From positions 32,067,133 through 32,131,132 of the forward strand of contig NC_092346.1 of assembly GCF_963676685.1 (NCBI RefSeq): 64,000 nucleotides of DNA, given 5' to 3'. The notes under the pieces were generated by a model. That model did not search any database. It had not been told where the DNA came from and saw only the letters and a program-made list of their open reading frames with translations. Below, in pieces: positions 1-9,959 of this stretch. A program made the translations under genes and the position numbers. Numbering within the stretch: position 1 is the stretch's first letter; every line of letters begins with the position of its first letter. Origin of the DNA: Mytilus edulis (Eukaryota > Mollusca > Bivalvia > Mytilida > Mytilidae).

Positions 1-524
1 TGACTTGACATCAGTTCAGCTACATTTGTTTTTGCATGCTTTCATAAACTGTTTAAATTTGTTTACAGTTATAAATTGGATAATGGTTGTATGGTAACAG
101 CAAGATGTCACAGATCCAAAAAAAGAATGAAAGTCCACATGAAATAGAGGTAATAAATATAATTCATCCTACCATAATGTGTCTTAAAACCAAACAAAAA
201 TAGGTTTTAAAAACAATCATTTGAAAGGTGTTTTTTCATGTAGGCTACCACATTATTCTTTAAAGAAGGGCATGAGCACCAATGAGACAATTCTCTATCC
301 AAGACAATGTAGTTCAATCTGCAGTATATGGTCTCAATGTAGAACTTAACTCTTACAAAGGAGCAAGCTATTTACTGCTATATAGGTCCTATTGTTATGT
401 TTTGTATTCAAAACTATTTCAGGTTCATTATGTGTACTGCTACTTTGAAGGAAGGTGATAATATCAACTAAACTGTTCGATGCTGCATAATCTATATTTA
501 CAAACCTTGTTAGTATAATGTATT
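1..524. other. Unassigned AT-rich stretch
   Basis: No coding exon or RNA gene was recognised. A short decayed piece around 268-300 resembles the minus-strand form of the abundant short repeat seen again near 30.9 and 53.2 kb (a run about 'caatgagacaa' followed by 'ctatcc'). The rest shows nothing I can name. Confidence 0.4.
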
Positions 525-527
525 ACA

Positions 528-578
528 CTTACCAGTGGTAAGAGATTGAGGTTCAAGTCCTCGACGGGGAGTATATAG
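528..578 (+). repeat. tRNA-like relic, probably a decayed SINE head
   Basis: The stretch contains an excellent B-box (GGTTCAAGTCC) inside a T-arm that can pair (GAGG with CCTC), preceded by an A-box-like AGTGGTAAGAG. The spacing between A and B boxes is too short for a functional tRNA because the anticodon arm is missing. I read it as a fragment of a tRNA-derived SINE rather than a tRNA gene. Confidence 0.35.
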
Positions 579-889
579 ATATGCATTTATTGTGTTGGCA
601 GTTTGAATTTTTGTTTTAATAATATTGGTCCCCCAAAAAATATAATCACCTACTTGTTAGTTTTATAAATTAACTAAATATCAGCATTCTCTTTGTCATT
701 ACTTCTGTTTATTTATCAGTGAGTGACATTTAGGTTTTTTATTTGTTGAAAATATCACCCTTCTAGTTCTAATTAAAGCACACGAGTTCAAATCAGATAA
801 GATGATGACCATAATTTGAAGCCCTTCTCATTGTGTAATTGTCATTTTTCTATATACAATTTGTATTGTTTATGTGTGATTTTGTCACA

Positions 890-1045
890 TACACATTAAG
901 GGCTAATTCAACAAACAAGAACCAACTTTTTACATAACTTGGCATAACGGTAATAGACGTATACTGAAAAAAAACCAATAACCAACACTCAATTATTAAA
1001 CTATCTTTCCTATCATCCCACATAAAGTTCATTAAAACAGCCAAT
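890..1045. mobile_element. MITE-like fragment sharing sequence with 31384-31580
   Basis: A run from about 945 to 1040 (beginning 'taatagacgtatactgaaa') aligns with 31485-31565, and the left edge carries 'agggcta' as at the terminus of the 31.4-kb element. This is a decayed copy of the same small inverted-repeat family. The 64-residue minus-strand open frame across it has no recognisable domain and is not called. Confidence 0.45.
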
Positions 1046-1324
1046 GTCCTTGATTTTTTACCTGATTTTGATTTGTTATTCTAACAAACCCAAATGACAG
1101 AAAGCATGTAAGCACAAGATGTAGAATTTAAATTTTCCTGTCTTATACCTAACATTTGACACTACCAGTAAATAAATTGCGATAAAGTCTATATGTATTT
1201 GTATTTATGTTGTATCTTTAATATTACATACACATTTTTGGTATGTTAGGAATATAATGGATAAACAAAGAAAACTGTTTTCTGGTTTGAATTGTTTTAC
1301 ATTGTCATATCATGGTCCTTTATA

Positions 1325-1437
1325 GCTGACTATGCGGTATGGGCTTTGCTCATTGTTGAAGGTGGTACCGTGCCTATAGTTGTTTATGTCTGTGGACAGT
1401 TGTCTCATTGGCAATCATACCTCATCTTCTTTTTTAT
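1325..1437 (+). repeat. Abundant short repeat R1, plus orientation
   Basis: The copy contains 'gcggtatgggctttgctcat' and ends 'ttgtctcattggcaatcata'. The same unit recurs at 15911-16038 and 16621-16742 (plus) and at 30925-31055, 50575-50715 and 53225-53360 (minus). It resembles one of the commonest Mytilus repeats by recall. It has no coding potential. Confidence 0.75.
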
Positions 1438-1495
1438 GTTTAGAAAAAAATGAACATTAATCATTTGACAATTTGTGTCTTTTTTTGTTTTGTAG

Positions 1496-1768
1496 ATATC
1501 CTTAGTGGAAGGACCTGCTTTAGAGTCCAGTAATTGCTCCTGTGCCATAGGAAAATCAGGTACATGTCTTCTTTACACATTGGCAAATCTCAAATCAATT
1601 CCATCGGACATCTTGAAGACTTCTTTGCCTCAGACATGGCATATACCAAGAGGTGAGAAAATGAAAGGCAGCCAAGTTGATGATGTTGTTGTTTGTGGAT
1701 ACAATTCTAAATCTCCTTATAGGCAACCCCGTGCTCTCCGATCAACTCTATACAATCCATCAAAATAG
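1496..1768 (+). pseudogene. Terminal exon remnant of a SWIM zinc finger / YqaJ-associated protein
   Basis: The open frame starts directly after a T-rich tract and TAG acceptor at 1493-1495 and ends with TAG at 1766-1768. It encodes about 90 residues: a CxC pair (C-S-C), GKSGTC, LLYTLANLK, then SLPQTWHIPRG and a terminal STLYNP. This order is that of SWIM-type zinc-binding segments followed by the tail of uncharacterised, transposon-like YqaJ-domain proteins common in molluscs and cnidarians. In such proteins GxC is normally followed by xH and a few residues before LLY. Here the Cys runs straight into LLY, so the zinc-ligand His appears deleted. No upstream exon was found. It is probably a dead fragment; the family assignment rests on recalled motif similarity. 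Confidence 0.5.
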
Positions 1769-1977
1769 ATTTTTCACCTTTAACAGAATTATGTGAAGCA
1801 GTTGCCAAATATATGACAATAAAGTGTCATATATAATGTTTTAATACCACTGGGTCGGTACCTCTGCTGGAGGACTGTTAGTCCACGACAGCATCACCAG
1901 CCAAGTAGCTTCATTATGAAATTGTTAAAATGTTGATAAGTCGATGTGCTAGTGTCAGATATATCCTTATGTTATCT

Positions 1978-2036
1978 GCTCTATGGTCGGGTGGTTGTCG
2001 CTTTGACATATTCACCATTTCCTTTCTCAATTTTAT
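1978..2036 (+). repeat. Solo fragment of the Penelope-like pLTR 3' end
   Basis: The sequence 'ttgtcgctttgacatattca' followed by a C/T-rich tract and 'ctcaattttattt' matches the 3' end of the direct repeats at 13101-13557 and 14728-15182. It is an isolated fragment at the edge of the degenerate repeat field. A second, poorer fragment lies at 6262-6312. Confidence 0.6.
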
Positions 2037-2129
2037 TTGTAAATATGCTATTTTTAGCTTTCATTATTCAATGAATGAGTTATTGTATATGTTATTCACC
2101 ATAATTTTATTGTGAAACACATTATTAGG

Positions 2130-5100
2130 CCATGTGGTATTTGTTCATATAATGAAATTGGCCAGTCAATGTATTATTGTTAGATTAATGTTATTAGTCA
2201 ATGTGTTATTGTAAACCATGATATTAGTCAATGTGTTTTTGTTATAATCCTATTAGTTCATGTGTTATTGTTAGAATCATGAATCACTGTTATAATCATG
2301 ATAATGGTAGATGTGTTATTCTTAGGATCATGATATTAGTCAAATGTTATTGATAGATACATTGTTTGACATAATGTTATTGTTATTAATTCACGTTTTA
2401 TTAGTTCGTGTTATCGTTGAAATCATGATTAGTAAATTGTTCTGTCGTTTTTTGATATGGCATTAGTCATAATGATATTGTTAAAATCATGATATTAGTC
2501 AATGTATAATTGGTAGAATGATGCTATAAACTATATTGATATTGCTTGGATCATGATTAATCATTATGTTATCATTTGAATTAAAATGTGTTTGTCATAT
2601 TGTCCATTTTGGTGTGTTTTCGTTATAGAATTTCATTTCATTATATTATTTGTATCAATATAATTATTCAATTCCTAGTATCGGTTGAGATTTTTTCCAA
2701 GTATCTGTCGTTATCGGATTAATCATTAGTCATTGGGTAACTGGAAGACAAATACATAGTTATCACGTTATTTTGTGGGTATTCTGTTGTTGTTAGTACA
2801 TCGATTGTCATTACACTTTGTTGTCAAATTATTCATTTTGTCATTGTCAGATTTATATCGCACGGCAATATGCAAGATAACTTGTTATTCATGTTCTTAT
2901 TAACAAATGTATAACGATATAACACATAATCGGTCATTCAGTTGTTGTCAGATGTATCGCCAGCCATTTTATATATCTGATCCGAGACCACAATTATTTC
3001 GTAGTGCATTTCTTTTAGAATATAAAGGAAAATAAAAAAAATCCCACCTGCGCTTTCTCAAAGAAACTTTTACAGTGTGTTGTACTACTTTGGGACAAAT
3101 TATATCAAAATTATAGAAAACTTCATCGGCTCTAACTCAAAATATGGACAATTTTATGTTTAGGGCGTCTTGAAATCTTTTGACAGCTTCCAAAGTGCTA
3201 ATTTTCAACCTTTTTCAGCTGGACCAAATCACTACTTTCCTTTAATATTCTAGACCCATTTTTTTTTACAGTGTAGTTTCACGCCCCTTCTGTCATTTTG
3301 AGGCATTACACATGGAGAAATAAATTTGGAAGGGCTATACAAATTAATGGCAAGTAACCCAATGTCAACACTAGGCACTATATTCGTGATGAACAACAAA
3401 AACGAAAATCAAGGGACGAAAAACATAAACGAAAATCAAGGGACAACAATTACGGTCTCAGACCATCTATCAATTATTATACATTCAACACACTGGTCAT
3501 TGCGTTATTGTTAAGTTATTAAAAAAAATAGTTGACCATTATAGATGAAGAAAGATTCATCGGTCATTGTCAGACTTGCCATTGATATCATATGTCAGAT
3601 TTAGAATGCACGATGTGTGAACTACGGTTTAATACAATGTTATTTTCATATTTTCATATTTTTGAATTTGGTATTGTTTTAGTTTTGTAACGTTATAATC
3701 ATTATCAGCTAGGTTAAGATGTTACTCTTAGATCTATCGTTGGCCATTCTGTTATTGTCATATTTATAACTGATTATAGCCCTATTGTCAGATTTGTAAC
3801 CGATTATCGTCTTATTGTCAGATTTATAACTGAGTATCGCCCTGTTGTCAGATTTGTCACTTCTTTTTATGTTTTTGTTAAATCAATTCTTGAGTATTTT
3901 GGAACGTCAAAATTATCGTTAGTTGGTATAATACTATCAGGTATATCTATCGTCAGTATGATAATTGGGCACATGCGTTTGTCCGTTAATAAGCCCTCAC
4001 CGTGTGTTTTTGTAAAGTTTATTTTGTTATGGCACATACATTTCTGGTCATATTTTTATTGTCAAATACATCGCTGTCCTCTATGTGCTATTGTCAGATT
4101 GGTAGCAGGTTATTGTACTTTATCAGAAGTATAAACACTTTTTCATGCTAATTGCTTACTAGTATATATTCCTTTGTATTTTCATACGTACTTTGTCAGT
4201 CGTGGGTTCGTACTTTTATTAGATATATCGATCATTGGCTATTAAAGTAGGTTTAATATCAGTCATTATCGCATTGACATATTTAAGTTAGTCATTGTGT
4301 AAATGTCAGCTTTAAGTTAGTCATTGTGTGAATTCTCTAGGTTTGTCATTGTGTTAATGTCAGAATTAAGTTGGTCATTGTGTTAATGTCAGATTTGAAA
4401 TGATAATTGTATTAATGTTTTGAGATGTTCATGGCGGTATGGCAGCTTTAAGTTGTTCATTGTGTTAATGTTTTTAGTTTGTCATTGTGCTAATGATATA
4501 CTTTGCTGATTGACATGAAGTTGCATTTTGTTTTTGGCTGATTCCATTTACAATTGCGCCATTGTGCTGTGTGCAACTGTTTCATTGGCCGTTTTGAAAT
4601 GGCAGCTTTAATATTGCTCATTATGTTGTTTGCAGCTGGGTTATTGCCCATTTTATGTTGACTGTATTATCATTGATCATTGTGCTTTTTGCATCTGTAC
4701 CATTACTCATTATGTGTCGGGGAATTGATCACTGCTCACTGGGTTGTTTGCAACTGTTCCATTGCTTATTTTGTGTAGGCATCATTATCGTTTCTCGTTG
4801 TGTTGTCTGCAGCTTACTTTTGCCAGTTGTGTAATGGCATCAATTGCATTCCTCGTTGCGTTGTTTGAAGCTGTGTCAATTGTTCATTTTATGTTTGCCG
4901 CATTATCATTGCTTATTGTGTTGTTTGCAGCTGTACCATTGTTCACTATGTGTCGGCAGATTGAACGTTGCTTATGTTTTGTTTGTAGCTGTTCCATTGT
5001 TCATTATGAACATGAAGTTTTAACGATGCTCATTGTATTATGGACGGATCTACAATTGATCATTATGTGTCGGCAGATTGATCATTGCTGAATGTTTTAA

Positions 5101-5960
5101 TTGCAGCAGTTCCATTTCTCATTTTGTGTAGGTAACATTTATGTTGTTCATTGTGTTGTTTGCAGCTGTACTATCGACTGTTGTGTAATAGCATCTTTTA
5201 CATTGCTCATTGTTTTTTTTTTGCACCTGTACCATTGTTCATGTTACGTTGGCAGAATAATTTTTGCTTATTTGTGTTTTGCAGCTGTATCATTGCTCTT
5301 GCTTATCATGTTAAATACAGTTGTTCCGTTGTTTGTGTTTACAGCTTCATCATTATTCTTTGTTTTCTGTGCAGCAGTGCCATTGCTCGTTTTGTATAGG
5401 TCGTTGTTTCATTGTTCTTTTCGTGTTCGCAGCTATACCGTTGTTTGTTGTTTTGTTTGCAATGCCCCATTGCTCATTTGGAGTTTGGTATTTTTGTTTT
5501 TTACAGGTTTTTTTTGCAGTTCTATGATTGGTCGTTGTGTTGTTTTTGCTGCATCGTTGAAGTGTTCAGTATTGCTGATTATTGGTTCTATTGCTTAATC
5601 CTTTTAGGTCATCTTGTGGTGTAGATGCTATATTTCCTAATATAGTGTTGCCAATTTTGTATTCAGTAAAATCATGTTTTGCTTATTGTGTTTTACGGGT
5701 ATGGGATTATCTTTGAATGCTTCATGTCTGATAGACAGATCTGTTCCTTGTGTTTTAGACGGTTTGTTCACCATTCATCTTTTATTTTTCGACGTATCTT
5801 TGCTTTTTGTATTGTTAGCAAATTTGTCTTTGTTCGTTTGGTATGTTGGCAGATTCTGTTTTGTTCGTTGAGTAATAAGCAGATTTATCTTTCTTCAGCA
5901 AGTTTTTAGCAGATTCATCAGGTTATTGGCAAATTTATGTATGTTCATTGTGTTGCTTGT
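2130..5960 (+). repeat. Long field of degenerate, gradually changing tandem repeats
   Basis: The plus strand is T-rich and A/C-poor and is built of short, imperfect repeats whose consensus changes along the field. About 2150-2600 uses 'attagtcaatgtgttattgt' units; 3530-3860 uses 'attgtcagatttgtaac' units; 4260-4500 uses 'gtcattgtgttaatgtcag'; and 4540-5600 uses 'cattgtgttgtttgcagctg' with 'cattattatg'-type spacers. A less repetitive interval lies at about 2960-3520 and holds a small direct duplication ('aacgaaaatcaagggac', ~3399 and ~3429). Several overlapping open frames of 60-165 residues in 4744-5909 are Cys/Phe/Leu-rich by-products of the repeat and are not called as genes. Confidence 0.7.
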
Positions 5961-7350
5961 TTGTTCACACATTAACCGTTTTTTTGTTTTGTTAGAATGT
6001 ATTCATGTAAAGATGAGATGTGGTATTATAGTTCATATGACAACTATCAACTTTGACCATACAACGCACTTTAACAGACCACAACACCACGCACACACAG
6101 TCAGTATGACACAACTGTCCACTATTTACATTTTGTACCTTTCTTGCTGTTTATTTGGTTTCGAAACAATGAAATGAATAAAATGAAAATGTGTTTGTGC
6201 AGGAACCAGTTAAAACTCGACTTAATGTGTGGCATTTTCTCATTGGAGTTCTTGTGCTGTTTTATGTTGTTTGGTTGGGTTGTTGTCTCTTTGACACTTT
6301 CTCATCTTCCTCGTTTCTGTTGGACAACTTGCTTTTGTAGAACCATCGTTTTCGCTTTGCCATTAAAACACAATCTTAGCTTACGGATATCGAGCAAGTT
6401 TGCCATTTCTTGCTTTGCTATGTTTTTATATCTTTTTTTCTATTTATTTTCACTTTTGTCAAAAGTGGAGTGTAACTCATTGCTTTCAATTAGTTGAAAT
6501 GATTTTTGTTTGATTAAGTTATCATACAATCATTAAAATTACTGTTATTTGAGTGGTGGACGTAACTTGGAGTAAAACCTCTGTAATCCAGGGTTTTTGA
6601 TATTGTGCTGATCGGCATTGAATATTTTTGTAGACTTCAATGAGTCATGTATTTATTTATCAACCAAAGTATACGACATTGAGAGACTAGATTTTCACAA
6701 ACTAAACAAACAAACAAAGACATTAGACCAGAAATGCAAAAGCAAAATAATAAATAATGAACAGAAAGATTGAGAAATAAAAACCTCAGGTTCTTGTAAG
6801 ACAAACTGCGATTGCTGAAACCAATTTGTCCCCTATATCAGAACTTCCCCGCTATACTAAGAACTTTGTCATACCAATTACAAATTGACCAAACCCATTG
6901 GTTTGAAACTTATTATTGGTTATTTTGAATGTTCTATATGATTTAAGCGGAATTGTTCTTTCGCATATTCTATGGTTTTCTATAGCACTATATGTGGTTG
7001 TTAGAGCAAATATGTAAACTCAGAGTTAGTTTTTACTTGACTGTCATCCTTCTGTGAGATTTACATCTTGCTATCGCGTCATATCTTTCAATATGCGTTT
7101 CCTTGTTTGTCTTTACGTAAGTTCACACGAGTCGCCATTATCCAATCTTTGGATAATTTGAAGTCACACTTGTGCTTCGGTCTAAAAGTGGTCGAAGTCG
7201 TTCATGTTCTACTTTGTTTAGTCGAAGGTTTTTCTGGACCATCGTGTTCAGTAATCGGTGATGCCAGTGGTGATGTTTCGCACCAAACACAAGTCAGTTC
7301 CTTCTATTCTGAAATTCAAGTTTTAGAATAAAAAGCGATTACATGATGGG
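5960..7350. other. Unassigned, partly repeat-derived sequence
   Basis: It contains a weak copy of the pLTR tail at about 6262-6312. The open frames at 6144-6497 and 7068-7331 have no recognisable domain and no neighbouring exon signals, so neither is called. Nothing else was identified. Confidence 0.35.
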
Positions 7351-7362
7351 TAGGTACATTAT

Positions 7363-7620
7363 TTGACCTGTTTTATTTATCTATTTATTTTTAATTTTTT
7401 TATTGATCTATTGATTCATTTATTTATCTATTTATTTTTAATTGTTTTTATTGATCTATTGTTTTATTTATTTATCTTTTCATTTATTTATCTTTCTTCT
7501 TTCTTCGTTTTTTTCGTTTTACTTCTTTTTTTTCTATTAATTGTTTATTTATCTTATACTTTATTTTAATTAATTACTTATTAATTCATTAATTTATTTA
7601 TAAATTTTAATGTTCAGTAG
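7363..7620 (+). repeat. TTTA/TTTTA-rich low-complexity tract
   Basis: The tract consists of repeated 'tttattta' and 'tttttattgatctattg' motifs, the latter phrase twice about 60 bp apart. The 68-residue frame through it is a Phe/Leu/Ile/Tyr by-product of simple sequence. Confidence 0.8.
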
Positions 7621-8985
7621 TTTGGTCCTAGACATTTCTGTATCATAAATTTTTGGACGTTAGCGTTAAACAATAAATTATCTTTGTTCAATTTGTTGTA
7701 ACCTCCGTTTAATTTAGACATCAAAGTGTCGTCTGTTCAATGGTGTTCAATTCTTAAACGTCAACATTTTTTTTTCAAATCTAAACCTTTTTTAATTTGA
7801 TGACGTGTATCATAAGTATTTAATTTAATCAGATAACTTGGAGTGATAAAAGAAACAAGAAAAGGACCGATTCAAATCGGAAGTTTATAAATACTACTTT
7901 GAATTGTGATATTTGGTTGGTTATAGTGTGCAATAGGTGCAGACGGGCTATAAAAATACCTAGGCGTTTATAATTAGTTATGCTGCATGGCGATGACTGA
8001 ATGTGCTTAGCACCATTTTTAATTTTCAATGCAAATGACCACTTTCATAAAGAGATGTTTATCATATAACGATATGCGATAAGGTGTATCATTTTCAAAG
8101 CTTCGATTAAAAAACGCCATTAACGAAAGGTTTTAATTTTCACTGCTTCGGGTTCTTTTTTTTTTTTAATTATTTGATCAAATCTATAATGAGTTTTTGG
8201 AAAATAAAGTTTGTATATGATTTTGATAAAGGAGATCAATCATCGACGCTTGTTTTGGTTCTTTGAGAAGGGTATCGGAAGTAAAGTAAATAAACATTCG
8301 GGACTGATTTACTCAGTAATCTAAGGCCAAACGTGTGGTTTTCTTTGTTTTGCATCAGGTTTATGATGAGCTCTAAAAAAGGAAAACAGGAAATTAAGAA
8401 AAATGCAGATATTTTGTAAGGATTTACTTGAAATGTAGTGATATGTTTATGTCCTGGAATGATTCCAAAGTGCACGAAAAAGGAAAAAAAAACAAAAAAT
8501 ACTGAATCTCAAGGAAACTCAAATCGGAAAGTCCCTTATCAAATGGTAAAATCCATAGCTCAAACAGTCAAACGAGTTATGGAAAAAATCCCTCAAATTC
8601 CTGACTTGATATGTCGAAAATTTTAGATTAAACCTGGTTTTATACCTAGCTAAACCTCTCACTTCTATGACATTTGCTTAGGGTAGATTATTAGTATATA
8701 CTTGTTTAGACAGATTTTTCTTATAATTAGCCAAAATGAAGATTTTACTAAATGTTTGGTTTTTTTCAAAAAATAATAAAAGCATGAGTCACCGTGCTAT
8801 TTTTCAAGCTATGAGTCGTTAAAAATTGCCTAAATGTGGTTAGATTGTACATGTAAAAACACATTTGTGTGCGCATAAAAAAAATGAATGAAAAACTGTT
8901 CGCTATTGACGTCAAAATATTTCATTCAAATTAATTATAACATAACTCGTAAACAAAACAAAAAAAATGGAAGTATTTCACTGGT
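7620..8985. other. Unassigned AT-rich sequence
   Basis: No gene was recognised. A short phrase at about 8630-8680 ('aacctggttttatacctagc') resembles the end of a common repeat also represented near 9555. Small frames at 7829-8029, 8236-8475 and 8438-8626 lack domains. Confidence 0.35.
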
Positions 8986-8989
8986 AAAC

Positions 8990-9255
8990 ACGTAGACCTG
9001 GTATCTATATCACTTTCATCCGTTTTAGTAATTATTCAAAACACTTAGGATTTTCTTACCCCCAGGAGTAGATTACCTTAGCCGTATTTGGCACAACTTT
9101 TTGGAATTTTGGGTCCTCAATGCTCTTCAACTTTGTATTTGTTTGGCTTTTTAACTATTTTTATCTGAGCGTCACTGATGAGTCTTATGTAGACGAAACG
9201 CGCGTCTGGCGTATAAAATTATAGTCCTGGTACTTTTGATAACTATTAGTAAAGT
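8990..9255 (+). mobile_element. Retroelement-derived repeat carrying a hammerhead motif
   Basis: A repeat segment leads into a hammerhead core (separate entry) and continues as 'tagtcctggtacttttgata'. The part after the ribozyme matches, in inverted orientation, 37480-37523 and 55384-55424, so at least three copies of the 3' module exist in the window. No coding sequence is attached. Hammerhead motifs in bivalves are known from Penelope-like elements and small non-autonomous retrozymes, the likely classes here. Confidence 0.6.
9169..9212 (+). ncRNA. Hammerhead ribozyme motif, intact core
   Basis: CUGAUGA at 9175-9181 is followed by stem II (GUCU 9182-9185 with AGAC 9191-9194, loop UAUGU), GAAA at 9195-9198, a very short GC stem III region (9199-9204) and the cleavage triplet GUC ending at 9206. 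Stem I pairs 9169-9174 (GCGUCA) with 9207-9212 (UGGCGU), including two G-U wobbles. Every invariant core position is present. Stem III is too short for a stable monomer, which is typical of metazoan retroelement hammerheads that cleave as dimers. Predicted cleavage is after C9206. Confidence 0.75.
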
Positions 9256-9296
9256 TACTTACTAAAGAGTATACTGATCATTTATAGGGTTGGACA

Positions 9297-9570
9297 ATTT
9301 ACTATTAATAAAAGCAACAGTAGCATACCGCGGTTCGAAAGTCATAAATCGATTAAGGGAAAACAAATCCGGATTACAAACTTAAACTGAGAGAAACACA
9401 TCAATTATAAAATGAAAATAACGAAACAGCAGAAAAACTGAAGTGTACAAAAAACAAACGGCAATGCAACAGACACAGAAACGAACTATAACATAACAAC
9501 TGCCATTTTCCTAACTTGGTTTAGGACATTTTAGTAAAAAAAATGATGGGTTGAACCTGGTTTTGTGGCA
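9297..9570 (+). repeat. Common interspersed repeat
   Basis: The segment begins 'gcaacagtagcataccgcgg' and contains 'aatccggattacaaacttaa' and 'ggttgaacctggttttgtgg'. It resembles a widespread bivalve repeat by recall; only one clear copy is in this window. It has no coding potential. Confidence 0.5.
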
Positions 9571-9683
9571 AGCACTTTATAAAAACTGGTCAATTTATTA
9601 AGTGTTATTGATAAACATCACCAGTATAGGTCCATATAAACAGAACGATATAGAAACAATTTTCAGACTTATATGTTACTGAG

Positions 9684-9790
9684 AAGTGATGAGGTGGAGG
9701 ATGCACATTATTTGTTTCTTCATTGTCATTTCAATAAACAATCAGCAGAACGAAACAATATTTTTAGAGAACAAGACTATGATCATAATA
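9684..9790 (+). pseudogene. Possible C-terminal fragment of a non-LTR retrotransposon ORF
   Basis: An open segment reads DEVEDAHYLFLHCHFN and onward. This resembles the ED-x-H-x-LF-x-C/H-x-C zinc-binding tail that follows the reverse transcriptase in several LINE families; the LINE at 49.7 kb has a comparable CxCGxxE...H...C tail. It is short, with no reverse transcriptase attached. Confidence 0.3.
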
Positions 9791-9959
9791 ATGATTAATA
9801 ATTATGACACACGTTGTCCCGATATACAAATACTAGTACATAAAACTCTTAACCCAAAATAAAACCCTTCTTAGGCTAGGTGTCTCTGATTTTATAAATC
9901 AATCAATTTTCACGTCATTTGAACTTTGGTGGATATTTGTGTCATTGCAATTACTGTAA

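Noticed and set aside
528-578. tRNA gene
   Set aside because: B-box and T-arm are good, but the anticodon arm is missing and no acceptor stem pairs; treated as a SINE relic.
4744-5909. Overlapping open frames of 60-165 residues, rich in Cys, Phe, Leu and Val
   Set aside because: They run through the degenerate tandem repeat in all three frames, have no domain, signal or exon structure, and result from the T-rich composition.
7068-7331. Open frame of 87 residues
   Set aside because: No recognisable domain, no exon partners, atypical composition; indistinguishable from chance.
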